Source: Lachnospiraceae bacterium (GTDB lineage Bacteria > Bacillota > Clostridia > Lachnospirales > Lachnospiraceae). From it: a stretch of DNA of 18,091 nucleotides. How positions within the stretch are numbered: the stretch's first letter is position 1; each line of letters begins with the position of its first letter. The notes below the pieces were generated by a model that was not told where the DNA came from, searched no databases, and worked only from the letters and a program-made list of their open reading frames with translations. The DNA is taken from the NCBI GenBank assembly GCA_017463035.1, contig JAFTPY010000008.1:1-18091 (forward strand), given 5' to 3'. Shown here piece after piece: positions 6,565 to 13,705 of the stretch. The position numbers and the translations under genes were made by a program.

Positions 6565-7368
6565 TTAAAACAAGAACCCGCTCCCGATTACAAGTCCCAA
6601 ATATCCAAACAATATCAAATATGCAATAAAATCTCTCTTCTTGTACTTTAACGGCTTCATCTTCGTTCTGCCGTCGCCGCCGTGATAACAACGGGCTTCC
6701 ATGGCCAGTGCCAAATCATTGGCACGACGGAAGGCCGACACCACCAGCGGTACTAAAAGCGGTACTAACGCTTTTGCACGCTGCAGAAGTTTTCCGCTTT
6801 CAAAGTCCGCGCCTCGCGCCTGCTGCGCCTTCATAATTTTGTCCGTTTCCTCGATTAAAATCGGGATAAAACGAAGCGCAATGGACATCATCATGGCAAT
6901 TTCGTGCACCGGCACCTTAATCTTTTTTAAGCCCCGAAGGCCCTTTTCCAGACCGTCCGTCAACTGGTTCGGTGTAGTGGTAAAGGTCATAAGAGACGTG
7001 CCAAGCACCAAAAGCACCAAACGTATCGCCATAAGACCGGCAATAATCAAGCCCTGGTCGTAAATATGAATAATTCCCCAGGAGAACAGTTCAGTGCCCT
7101 CTCTGGTCAAAAATACGTTAAACAGTAACGTAAACATGAGCAAAATCATGACCGGTTTTAACCCCCGCACAATATAGCGGAACGGCACCTTAGAAATCTT
7201 AATGACAATGCCCACAAAGGCCGCCGCAATCACATAGCCCAAATATCCCGAAAACACAAACAGGGAAATCAAAAACAACATCGTCCCCGCCAGCTTTACG
7301 CGTGGGTCCAGTCGATGAATCGGCGAATCGACCGGATAGTACTGACCGATGGTAATATCTCGAATCAT
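6565..7368 (-). CDS. ecfT: ECF transporter transmembrane protein EcfT
   Basis: 267 residues, normal for the family. Several membrane segments are visible (about 28-60, 70-90, 105-130, 245-265). The two coupling-helix motifs that dock on the ATPases are A-R-G (184-186, in QQARGADF) and A-R-C (225-227, in MEARCYHGG). EcfT joins EcfA1/EcfA2 with exchangeable substrate-binding S proteins to import vitamins such as riboflavin, folate or biotin. Its ATG overlaps the ecfA2 stop (ATGA, 4 bp). No S-component gene is present in the window, typical of group II ECF systems. Confidence 0.96.
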   Translation of the reverse strand: MIRDITIGQYYPVDSPIHRLDPRVKLAGTMLFLISLFVFSGYLGYVIAAAFVGIVIKISKVPFRYIVRGLKPVMILLMFTLLFNVFLTREGTELFSWGIIHIYDQGLIIAGLMAIRLVLLVLGTSLMTFTTTPNQLTDGLEKGLRGLKKIKVPVHEIAMMMSIALRFIPILIEETDKIMKAQQARGADFESGKLLQRAKALVPLLVPLVVSAFRRANDLALAMEARCYHGGDGRTKMKPLKYKKRDFIAYLILFGYLGLVIGSGFLF

Positions 7369-8246
7369 CTTCTGCCTCCCTTCCAGTCCGCAAGGAGAAG
7401 CTCCTTCGCTTCAAAAAGGGTGGTGGCATTGTGCGGTAACGCAACGCCCGCCTGACGGAGTGCTTCTGACAAATAAGTAACCTGCGGTGCCGCAAGCCCG
7501 ATTTTCTCAAGCTCTTGATACACCTCAAATACTTCCTTCGGCATGCCGTCACAAAACACACTGCCTTCCTTCATTACAATGAGTCTGGAGGCATATTTTG
7601 CCACATCCTCCATACTGTGGGACACCAAAATGATGGTTCGGTTCCCTTCTGCGTGAATCTGCGCAATACGGTCTAAAATCTCATCCCGGCCTCTCGGATC
7701 CAGTCCTGCCGTCGGCTCATCCAGAATCAAAATGTCCGGCTGCATAGCAAGAACACCCGCAATGGCCACACGACGCTTCTGTCCTCCGGATAATTCAAAC
7801 GGTGACGCATCATACAATTCCTCGCTTACCCCGGCTTCCTTTAAGGCCGCAAAGGTCCGCATATCGATTTCAAGCTGCGGCAGGCCCATATTTTTCGGAC
7901 CGAAGGCCACATCCTTGACTACCGTCGTTTCAAACAACTGGTGCTCCGGATACTGGAACACCAAACCCACCTTGCTACGTAATTCCTTTTTATTAAAACC
8001 GGCAGCGCAAATGTCATTTCCGCGATAATAAATATGACCGGAGGTCGGTGCTATCAGTCCGTTTAAATGCTGCACCAAAGTGGACTTACCGGAACCGGTA
8101 TGACCGATCAACCCAATAAACTCGCCCTTCCCCAGCACCAGATTAATATCCTTTAACGCATGCTTCTCATACGCCGTACCTTCGCCGTATACATAATTCA
8201 CATGGTCCAGTACCATACACTCCTGCAAATCTCTGGTTGCTTCCAT
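7365..8246 (-). CDS. ecfA2: ECF transporter ATPase EcfA2
   Basis: 293 residues with AAAGGAGG before the ATG. Walker A GHTGSGKST (48-56), Q-loop FQYPEHQLF, signature LSGGQ (152-156), Walker B ILILDEPTAGLD (from 172) and switch H210 are intact. The LFETTV stretch after the Q-loop and the PRGR after Walker B are typical of EcfA2 rather than EcfA1. It powers group II ECF vitamin uptake as a heterodimer with EcfA1. A 110-bp gap without a recognisable feature separates it from ecfA1. Confidence 0.95.
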   Translation of the reverse strand: MEATRDLQECMVLDHVNYVYGEGTAYEKHALKDINLVLGKGEFIGLIGHTGSGKSTLVQHLNGLIAPTSGHIYYRGNDICAAGFNKKELRSKVGLVFQYPEHQLFETTVVKDVAFGPKNMGLPQLEIDMRTFAALKEAGVSEELYDASPFELSGGQKRRVAIAGVLAMQPDILILDEPTAGLDPRGRDEILDRIAQIHAEGNRTIILVSHSMEDVAKYASRLIVMKEGSVFCDGMPKEVFEVYQELEKIGLAAPQVTYLSEALRQAGVALPHNATTLFEAKELLLADWKGGRR

Positions 8247-8356
8247 TTCGCCGCCTCCTTTCTATCCTTGTTCTGCCACAGACACACTCTTTCAAAGTTG
8301 TCTGCCCCTTCTATCTCAATTCATTCAGAGTATCTTGCCATATCGCTTTCCTGTCT

Positions 8357-9238
8357 CTATACGGTTCCTTGCGTTACTTTCGCCTTTGCAGCTGTATACG
8401 CCGCCGTAAACTCCTCTATGGTTAAAATCCCGTCCGGCATCGGTACACCCTGCTTCTTCAGCTCATAGGCGAGCTCCGTCACCTGCGGTACATCCAAGCG
8501 ATATCCCTTTAACTTATCCACCTGCGAGAACACCTGACGCGGCGTTCCCTGCATTACTATCTTTCCTTCGTCCATCACAATGACGCGGTCTGCGTCGATT
8601 ACTTCATCCATATAATGGGTAATCAAAAGAATGGTTACCCCTTCGATTTTATTCAGCTCATGAACCGTCTTCATGACTTCCTTGCGCCCCACCGGGTCAA
8701 GCATGGCCGTCGGCTCATCCAAAATAATACAATCCGGCCGCATTGCCATAATCCCTGCAATTGCCACACGTTGCTTCTGTCCACCGGACAGTTTATTCGG
8801 AGAATGAGTCCGGTATGCAGTCATCCCCACCGCTGTCAGGCTTTCCTCCACCCGACGCCAAATCTCCTCTGTCGGAACACCGATATTCTCCGGCCCAAAG
8901 GCCACATCCTCTTCCACCACCGTAGCAATAATCTGATTATCCGGATTCTGAAACACCATGCCCGCACTCTTACGGATATCCCACAAATGCTCCTCATCCT
9001 GCGTATCCATATCATTCACAAACACCGCACCCTCCGTCGGCGAAAGAAGCGCATTGATATGCTTTGCCACCGTGGACTTACCGGAACCGTTATGCCCTAA
9101 GATAGCCACAAACTCACCCTTCTGCACTTCCAATGATACGTCGTCTAATGCTCGTAGGATGTCCTCAACATTTCCTTCCTCATCTCTTCGTATATACTCA
9201 AACACGAGATTTTTTGTACGTAACATACTCTTCTTCAT
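8357..9238 (-). CDS. ecfA1: ECF transporter ATPase EcfA1
   Basis: 293 residues with AAAGGAGG before the ATG. Walker A GHNGSGKST (48-56), Q-loop FQNPDNQIIATVVEEDVAFGPEN, signature LSGGQ (150-154), Walker B IILDEPTAMLDP (from 171) and H208 are all present. The Q-loop with NPDNQ is diagnostic for EcfA1. It is the first gene of the ecfA1-ecfA2-ecfT unit, which starts from its own promoter about 90 bp upstream and probably reads through the kinase-like gene, acetyltransferase and truA. Confidence 0.95.
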   Translation of the reverse strand: MKKSMLRTKNLVFEYIRRDEEGNVEDILRALDDVSLEVQKGEFVAILGHNGSGKSTVAKHINALLSPTEGAVFVNDMDTQDEEHLWDIRKSAGMVFQNPDNQIIATVVEEDVAFGPENIGVPTEEIWRRVEESLTAVGMTAYRTHSPNKLSGGQKQRVAIAGIMAMRPDCIILDEPTAMLDPVGRKEVMKTVHELNKIEGVTILLITHYMDEVIDADRVIVMDEGKIVMQGTPRQVFSQVDKLKGYRLDVPQVTELAYELKKQGVPMPDGILTIEEFTAAYTAAKAKVTQGTV

Positions 9239-9328
9239 AACGGCCTCCTTTCGGTGTATTTCATCAACTATCTATATTACTTTTGCTCCTCATAAATGCT
9301 CAATCTATGACCGGCTCTGTTTCTCGTA

Positions 9329-9356
9329 ATTATCTCCGCTTTCCCTTTTCCGTCAA
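9329..9356 (-). promoter_or_regulatory. Probable promoter of the ecfA1 unit
   Basis: -35 TTGACG (9351-9356), 16-bp spacer, -10 GATAAT (9329-9334) on the minus strand, about 90 bp before the ecfA1 start. A terminator behind rplQ (9694-9728) separates this unit from the alpha operon, so a local promoter is expected. Confidence 0.65.
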
Positions 9357-9424
9357 CTCATCTTTATTTCTAATTATTATTGCCGCTTCTTTTAACAAGC
9401 TCATCTTCCCTTTTCGAATGCACA

Positions 9425-9662
9425 GGAGAATCCCGTGGCAGAAATAGGTTTCTTGGAATTTTACGTAGGATGTTAGACTTTCTTATTGTTTCGTTTGCCT
9501 GTCAGCAATGTACAGACAGGAGGTCTGTACAAGGCGACACGCGCCACGGACGGCGCGTTGGAGCCGGTTGGGTCCCTATTAAGAAAAACACTCCGAAACA
9601 ATTAGAAAGACTTACATCCGGAGAACATGACAAGAAAGCTATTTCTGTCGCGTAGATTCTCC
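9425..9662. repeat. 238-bp element with 69-bp imperfect inverted repeats
   Basis: The left arm (9425-9493) and right arm (9594-9662) are each 69 bp and match in inverted orientation at about 80 percent of positions by hand alignment; both begin GGAGAATC, share CAGAAATAG and TTTCTTG, and end ATTGTTTCG. The 100-bp centre holds two perfect hairpins: GTACAGAC/GTCTGTAC and ACGCGCC/GGCGCGT. No convincing gene lies inside. This fits a miniature inverted-repeat element or a long hairpin RNA. No target-site duplication is evident at the edges. Confidence 0.75.
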
Positions 9663-9693
9663 GTACCTTTCCAAAGCCAAGATGAGCGGACGG

Positions 9694-9728
9694 AAAAAGG
9701 GGCCATCACACCTTAGTGCGACAGCCCC
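9694..9728 (-). terminator. Terminator of the alpha operon (behind rplQ)
   Basis: On the minus strand GGGGCTGTCGCAC pairs with GTGTGATGGCCCC (13 pairs including G-U) around a TAAG loop, then TTTTT. It begins 9 bp after the rplQ stop. The 5' arm shares GGGCTGTCGCA with three other hairpins in the window. Confidence 0.9.
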
Positions 9729-9736
9729 GACAATCA

Positions 9737-10273
9737 CTAAACTAATTCAATGAAAACTTCCATTGCTGCGTCACCCTTACGCTGACCAATCTTAACGATT
9801 CTGGTGTAACCACCCTTACGATCTGCGTACTTCGGTGCAATCTCATCAAAGAGCTTATCTGCAACATCAACGGTCTTCGTGTTCTTCTTCTTACCGGCTG
9901 CTTCGGTCGGAACAGAAGTAATTCCGTAAAGAACCTTGTTCATCTGACGTCTAGCATGTAATCTGGAAGCGTTTTCCTTCTTAATCTGCTTGTCAACTTC
10001 GTCAAATACGGTTACCTTCTTGCCGTCAACTACTTCCTTTACTCTCTTGCCATCCTTGTCCTTGCGGGCAACCTTAGCCTTAACAGTAACCATCTCGTAG
10101 TTATCCTTGTCCTTAACAGCCATAGTGATTAAGTGCTCAGCGATGCTGCGGATTTCCTTAGCCTTCGCTTCGGTGGTCTTAATCTTACCATGGTATAACA
10201 GGTTTGTTACCTGGTTTCTTAACAATGCTTTTCTCTGGCTAGATGTTCTGCCGAGCTTTCTATAACCTGCCAT
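9737..10273 (-). CDS. rplQ: 50S ribosomal protein L17 (bL17), long form
   Basis: 178 residues against about 115-130 in most bacteria. Both ends are typical: MAGYRKLGRTSSQRKALLRN at the start, KLFDEIAPKYADRKGGYTRI and VFIELV at the end. The extra residues lie in the middle (about 65-135), a lysine-rich charged region (VARKDKDGKRVKEVVDGKK, then later AAGKKKNTKTV) around the usual LHARRQ motif. An extended L17 is a feature I associate with Lachnospiraceae. Last gene of the alpha operon, with GGAGG before the ATG. Confidence 0.96.
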   Translation of the reverse strand: MAGYRKLGRTSSQRKALLRNQVTNLLYHGKIKTTEAKAKEIRSIAEHLITMAVKDKDNYEMVTVKAKVARKDKDGKRVKEVVDGKKVTVFDEVDKQIKKENASRLHARRQMNKVLYGITSVPTEAAGKKKNTKTVDVADKLFDEIAPKYADRKGGYTRIVKIGQRKGDAAMEVFIELV

Positions 10274-10291
10274 TGTGCCTTCCTCCTAAAT

Positions 10292-11251
10292 TTAGTCATC
10301 ACCCTGGTTTAAAGATAAACCAAGTTCTTTTAACTTACCAAGAACTTCCTCAAGGGACTTACGACCAAGGTTACGAACCTTCATCATATCCTCCGGAGTC
10401 TTGTCGATTAATTCTTCAACGGTGTTGATGCCGGCTCTCTTTAAGCAGTTGAAGGAACGAACGGAAAGCTCTAACTCCTCAATGCTCATCTCAAGTGCCT
10501 TACTCTTATCGTTGTTTTCCTTCTCAACCAGAACTTCAACGTTCTTTGCCTTCTCGGACAGGTCGATGAAGGAATTCAAATGCTCACTAAGTACCTTCGC
10601 TGCAAGGCTGACAGCCTCGTCCGGAGCTAATGTACCGTTGGTAAACACATCAAGTGTCAGCTTATCGAAATCCGTAATCTGACCAACACGGGTATTCTCA
10701 ACCGTGAGGTTTACACGCTCAACCGGGGTGTAGATGGAATCGATTGCAATAACGCCGATCGGCATCTTATCGTTCTTATTCTTGTCTGCACCGATGTAAC
10801 CTCTGCCCTTCTGAATGGTGAGCTCCATGTAAAGCTTGGAATCAGCACCACCGTTTAAGGTAGCGATTACCTGATCCGGATTCGTAATCTCGATATCCTG
10901 ATCAACCTGGATGTCAGCGGCAGTAATTACGCCTTCGCCGGAGAAGTCAATGTAAGCCGTCTTTGACTCATTTGTTTCGCTTGTGTTCTTAATGGACAGG
11001 CTCTTGATGTTCATAATAATTTCGGTAACGTCTTCTTTTACGCCCGGAATCGTGCTGAACTCATGTACAACACCGTCAATCTTTACATGACTGACAGCTG
11101 CACCCGGCAAGGACGAAAGCATAATTCTTCTGAGGGAATTACCAAGCGTCGTGCCGTATCCTCTTTCAAGAGGCTCTACCACAAAACGACCGTACTTATT
11201 ATCTTCGGAAATTTCAACAATTTCAATTTTCGGTTTTTCAAAATCAAACAA
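10292..11251 (-). CDS. rpoA: RNA polymerase alpha subunit
   Basis: 319 residues. The start is a TTG at 11251 (TTGTTTGATTTTGAAAAACC), supported by a strong AAGGAGGG about 7 nt upstream and by no alternative ATG in frame nearby. The N-terminal assembly domain includes RFVVEPLERGYGTTLGNSLRR and RIMLSSLPG; the C-terminal DNA/regulator-binding domain runs from about 245 (ELSVRSFNCLKRAGINTVEEL, then VRNLGRKSLEEV). It dimerises to seed RNA polymerase assembly. In the usual rpsD-rpoA-rplQ order. Confidence 0.98.
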   Translation of the reverse strand: MFDFEKPKIEIVEISEDNKYGRFVVEPLERGYGTTLGNSLRRIMLSSLPGAAVSHVKIDGVVHEFSTIPGVKEDVTEIIMNIKSLSIKNTSETNESKTAYIDFSGEGVITAADIQVDQDIEITNPDQVIATLNGGADSKLYMELTIQKGRGYIGADKNKNDKMPIGVIAIDSIYTPVERVNLTVENTRVGQITDFDKLTLDVFTNGTLAPDEAVSLAAKVLSEHLNSFIDLSEKAKNVEVLVEKENNDKSKALEMSIEELELSVRSFNCLKRAGINTVEELIDKTPEDMMKVRNLGRKSLEEVLGKLKELGLSLNQGDD

Positions 11252-11281
11252 AGCGGACCCTCCTTGTTATTAAAAAGTTGA

Positions 11282-11878
11282 TTACTTAGAATACAACTCG
11301 ACAATAAGCATCTCATTTACCGGAACATCGATCTGCTCTCTGTTCGGGATTTCCTTAACAGTACCGGTAAGGTTCTCCTGATCTGCCTCTAACCAGGAAG
11401 CAACGGTTCTGCCGCCGGTTACTTCAAGAACATCCTTGTATCTCTGGGTGCTCTTTGCCTTCTCGGAGATGGAAATCACATCGCCGGCCTTTACAATATA
11501 AGACGGGATGTTTACGCACTTGCCGTTTACTAATACGTGCTTGTGGTCAACAATCTGTCTAGCCTCACGTCTGGTTCTTGCGAAACCGAGACGGAAAATT
11601 ACGTTATCAAGACGAAGCTCTAAGAGAATCATCATGTTCTCACCGGTGGTACCGTACTTAAGCTTCTTTGCCTTCTCAAAGTTGTTACGGAACGGCTTCT
11701 CAAGCACGCCGTAAATGAACTTTGCCTTCTGCTTCTCGCGAAGCTGCAAACCATATTCACTAACCTTCTTACCTGCTCTTGCGAAGTTTCTGTTAGACTT
11801 CTTATCAACGCCGATGAATGCCGGCTCAATGCCAAGGCTTCTGCACTTCTTTAAAACAGGACCCATATCTCTAGCCAT
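11282..11878 (-). CDS. rpsD: 30S ribosomal protein S4 (uS4)
   Basis: 198 residues. It begins MARDMGPVLKKCRSLGIEPA and has the S4 RNA-binding domain at about 88-150 (LELRLDNVIFRLGFARTRRE, VDHKHVLVNGK). The N-terminal zinc-binding cysteines of some S4 proteins are absent (only C12), so it is the zinc-independent form. S4 nucleates small-subunit assembly and in many bacteria represses its own operon by binding the mRNA; the structured gap before rpsM could be a target (inference). AAAGGAGA precedes the ATG. Confidence 0.98.
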   Translation of the reverse strand: MARDMGPVLKKCRSLGIEPAFIGVDKKSNRNFARAGKKVSEYGLQLREKQKAKFIYGVLEKPFRNNFEKAKKLKYGTTGENMMILLELRLDNVIFRLGFARTRREARQIVDHKHVLVNGKCVNIPSYIVKAGDVISISEKAKSTQRYKDVLEVTGGRTVASWLEADQENLTGTVKEIPNREQIDVPVNEMLIVELYSK

Positions 11879-11902
11879 GTCAGTTCTCCTTTCACCAATA
11901 AA

Positions 11903-12301
11903 TTAGACTCTTCTGCGCTTCGGCGGGCGGCAACCATTGTGCGGAACCGGAGTTACATCCTTAATGCTGGTAACTTCGATACCACATGCCTGAAGGGCAC
12001 GAATAGCTGCTTCTCTACCGGAACCCGGTCCCTTAACCATAACATCAACAGACTTTAAGCCGTGCGGGAGAGCTGCCTTTGCTGCAGTCTCAGCTGCCAT
12101 CTGTGCTGCATAAGGAGTAGACTTTCTGGAACCTCTGAATCCTAATCCACCGGCACTTGCCCAGGAAAGAGCATTGCCTTCTGCATCTGTAAGAGTAACG
12201 ATTGTATTATTAAAAGATGACTGAATGTGTGCCTGTCCACGGTCTACGTTCTTCTTGACACGCTTCTTAGTCACTTTCTTTGCTGCTAACTTCTTAGCCA
12301 T
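11903..12301 (-). CDS. rpsK: 30S ribosomal protein S11 (uS11)
   Basis: 132 residues, full length. Contains IQSSFNNTIVTLTDAEGNAL, the SAGGLGFRGSRKSTPYAAQ core and the conserved C-terminal tail NGCRPPKRRRV. S11 sits on the platform of the small subunit. AAGGAGG precedes the ATG; 17 bp separate it from rpsM. Confidence 0.98.
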   Translation of the reverse strand: MAKKLAAKKVTKKRVKKNVDRGQAHIQSSFNNTIVTLTDAEGNALSWASAGGLGFRGSRKSTPYAAQMAAETAAKAALPHGLKSVDVMVKGPGSGREAAIRALQACGIEVTSIKDVTPVPHNGCRPPKRRRV

Positions 12302-12318
12302 GACAAATCCTCCTTATA

Positions 12319-12687
12319 TTACTTCTTCTTATTCGCAACGGTTCTCTTCGGACCTTTTCTGGTTCTCGCGTTGTTCTTGGTATTCTGACCGCGAACCGGG
12401 AGACCCTTTCTGTGACGAATGCCTCTGTAGCAACCGATTTCCTGTAATCTCTTGATGTTTAATGCGGTTTCACGTCTTAAATCACCCTCTACAAGGAAAT
12501 CCTCATCGATGATATCACGAATCTTTGCCACTTCTTCATCGGTCAAATCCTTCACACGAGTGTCCGGATTGATATTTGCCTTGGCAAGAATCTTGTTGGA
12601 ACTTACTCTGCCGATACCGTAAATATAGGTAAGGCCGATTTCTACACGTTTCTCTCTTGGTAAATCTACACCACTGATACGAGCCAT
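12319..12687 (-). CDS. rpsM: 30S ribosomal protein S13 (uS13)
   Basis: 122 residues. Begins MARISGVDLPREKRVEIGLT, has the helix-hairpin-helix YIYGIGRVSSNKIL and the C-terminal RGIRHRKGLPVRGQNTKNNA, which contacts the P-site tRNA. GGAGGTG lies 10 nt before the ATG. Its upstream gap to rpmJ is 423 bp, much longer than usual and packed with hairpins. Confidence 0.98.
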   Translation of the reverse strand: MARISGVDLPREKRVEIGLTYIYGIGRVSSNKILAKANINPDTRVKDLTDEEVAKIRDIIDEDFLVEGDLRRETALNIKRLQEIGCYRGIRHRKGLPVRGQNTKNNARTRKGPKRTVANKKK

Positions 12688-13110
12688 GTGCGTATTACAC
12701 CTCCGTTAAAAATTTTGATAGTTTCTTGCGGAATATCCGCTTGCCCACTTTGGGCGACCCACTTCGTAACGAATGTGGGGTTTGACTGCATTGCAGTCAC
12801 CAGCCGCTTTAAATTGTGACGGCGACGGCGTTTCCCGTGCCGAAAGAGAAAGTGATAATGACACTGTCTCTAAAGCCTGACATCAAATGCCGGAACCCTT
12901 TCACACCTAAAAGGCACTCCGAAAGCCGACACACTACCGTGTGTTTCGTATCGATGTCCGCCCACAATATCACAATGTTCCCACTGCAAACCGCCTTGCG
13001 GTCCTACGCAGGGGCTTGTAACACAAAAAGCAAGAACTGTTCCTCTATCTACCTTGCGGTATTTATTGAAACGACCTGCTTTCAGGGAAACTCCCTACAA
13101 AGCAAAGGTC
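12688..13110 (-). ncRNA. Highly structured 423-bp gap between rpmJ and rpsM (candidate RNA element)
   Basis: No gene reads through this gap on the operon strand. Reading the mRNA 5' to 3', hairpins follow each other: 15-bp stem 13073-13110 right after the rpmJ stop; TACC-GCAA-GGTA (13050-13061); ACCGC/GCGGT (12990-13002) inside an outer stem 12980-12987/13008-13014; ACACAC/GTGTGT (12929-12944) within GACATC/GATGTC (12879-12884/12953-12958); AGAGA-AGTG/CACT-TCTCT (12845-12871); GCTTTA/TAAAGC (12806-12811/12871-12876, sharing one base with the previous stem); TGACTGC/GCAGTCA (12783-12799); CCCAC-TTCG/CGAA-GTGGG (12758-12779); GCCCA/TGGGC (12743-12755); GCGGA/TCCGC (12728-12740). It may be an S4-responsive leader of rpsM, a stand-alone RNA processed from the operon, or a decayed palindromic insertion. 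Confidence 0.6.
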
Positions 13111-13224
13111 CTAGCCCTGTCTTTGTTTGTGCTTCGGGTTCTCACAGATTACTCTGATGGCGCCCTTTCTCTTGATGATCTTACATTTTTCGCAAATCGG
13201 TTTTACGGAAGATCTAACTTTCAC
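13111..13224 (-). CDS. rpmJ: 50S ribosomal protein L36 (bL36)
   Basis: 37 residues, the normal L36 length: starts [20 protein letters not shown] and ends [11 protein letters not shown]. The start codon is GTG (13224) with AAAGGAGTG about 6 nt upstream. The zinc-ribbon ligands C11, C14, C27 and H32 are all present, so it is the zinc-binding form. It is the first gene of the alpha operon here, directly behind a consensus promoter; infA, which usually precedes rpmJ in Firmicutes, is not in the window. Confidence 0.95.
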
Positions 13225-13259
13225 GTCTTTTCACTCCTTTCGAAAAAAGTCCGTCTATC

Positions 13260-13288
13260 ATTATAACACCGATATTTCCATTTTGCAA
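13260..13288 (-). promoter_or_regulatory. Promoter of the alpha operon
   Basis: -35 TTGCAA (13283-13288), 17-bp spacer, perfect -10 TATAAT (13260-13265) on the minus strand, about 35 bp before the rpmJ start. Confidence 0.85.
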
Positions 13289-13339
13289 GCACTTTTTTGA
13301 GGGATTTTTCATGTTTTTCCACTTTTTTCTAGGCAGGAC

Positions 13340-13640
13340 GGGCTGTGAGGAGGGATGCGGGGCTCTTTCTTCGTGGGGAGGCTGGGACTCTTCTCGGTCA
13401 CCGTCGAACAGATTGGAACAGTTTTTGCAAGTCGCAACGCTCCGTCAATCCTCCTCTAACCGTTTCTAAACGTCTCTCGGGTGTGGCCTCGAGACTTAGA
13501 ACCGCTAAGAGGTGATATCGACTGCGCTAAGGACGCGCCCCTTCGGGAAAAGCAAAAACATGTTCCAACTGTCCATCCGGTGACCCGAGGAAGATTTCCT
13601 CAAACCCACGAAGAAAGAGCCGCCGCATTTGCGACAGCCC
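13340..13640. repeat. About 300-bp near-continuous palindrome
   Basis: Successive helices nest around a loop at 13480-13489: GGGCTGT (13340-13346) with 13634-13640; 13355-13377 with 13605-13628 (23 pairs, one bulge, 17 in an unbroken run); 13393-13403 with 13578-13589; 13413-13428 with 13552-13568 (16 pairs, one bulge); 13430-13434 with 13519-13523; 13453-13479 with 13490-13512. Two side hairpins lie at 13524-13550, one with a CC-TTCG-GG tetraloop on the plus strand. No gene is present. It fits a structured RNA of about 300 nt or a palindromic mobile element. It fills the gap between the DUF4097 operon and the alpha operon promoter. Confidence 0.75.
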
Positions 13641-13641
13641 T
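13610..13641 (-). terminator. Terminator of the padR-DUF1700-DUF4097 operon
   Basis: On the minus strand AGGGCTGTCGCA pairs with TGCGGCGGCTCT (G-U pairs allowed) around AA, then TTTCTTC. About 65 bp after the DUF4097 stop. It shares its sequence with the hairpins at 15655 and 17970 and forms the right end of the large palindrome, so the two folds compete. Confidence 0.7.
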
Positions 13642-13705
13642 GTTGCTTTTATAAATAATGTAGGAAAACATGAAAACTCCCTAATGTTTATCGATTCATT
13701 ATCTG

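Noticed and set aside
8615..9100. Plus-strand reading frame of 161 residues
   Set aside because: Antisense to the well-supported ecfA1 gene; His- and Arg-rich composition typical of a shadow frame.
9380..9655. Plus-strand reading frame of 91 residues between ecfA1 and rplQ
   Set aside because: It runs through the inverted-repeat element, has no clear ribosome binding site and no recognisable protein features; the palindromic structure explains the sequence better.
12816..13157. Plus-strand reading frame of 113 residues
   Set aside because: It overlaps rpmJ in antisense and covers the hairpin-rich gap; no ribosome binding site and low-complexity, implausible composition.
13340..13640. 6S RNA, SRP RNA or RNase P RNA
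   Set aside because: The rod shape suggested 6S or SRP RNA, but the length does not fit 6S, the SRP tetraloop region (GGAAG with the usual flanks) is not found, and no RNase P core motifs are seen on either strand.
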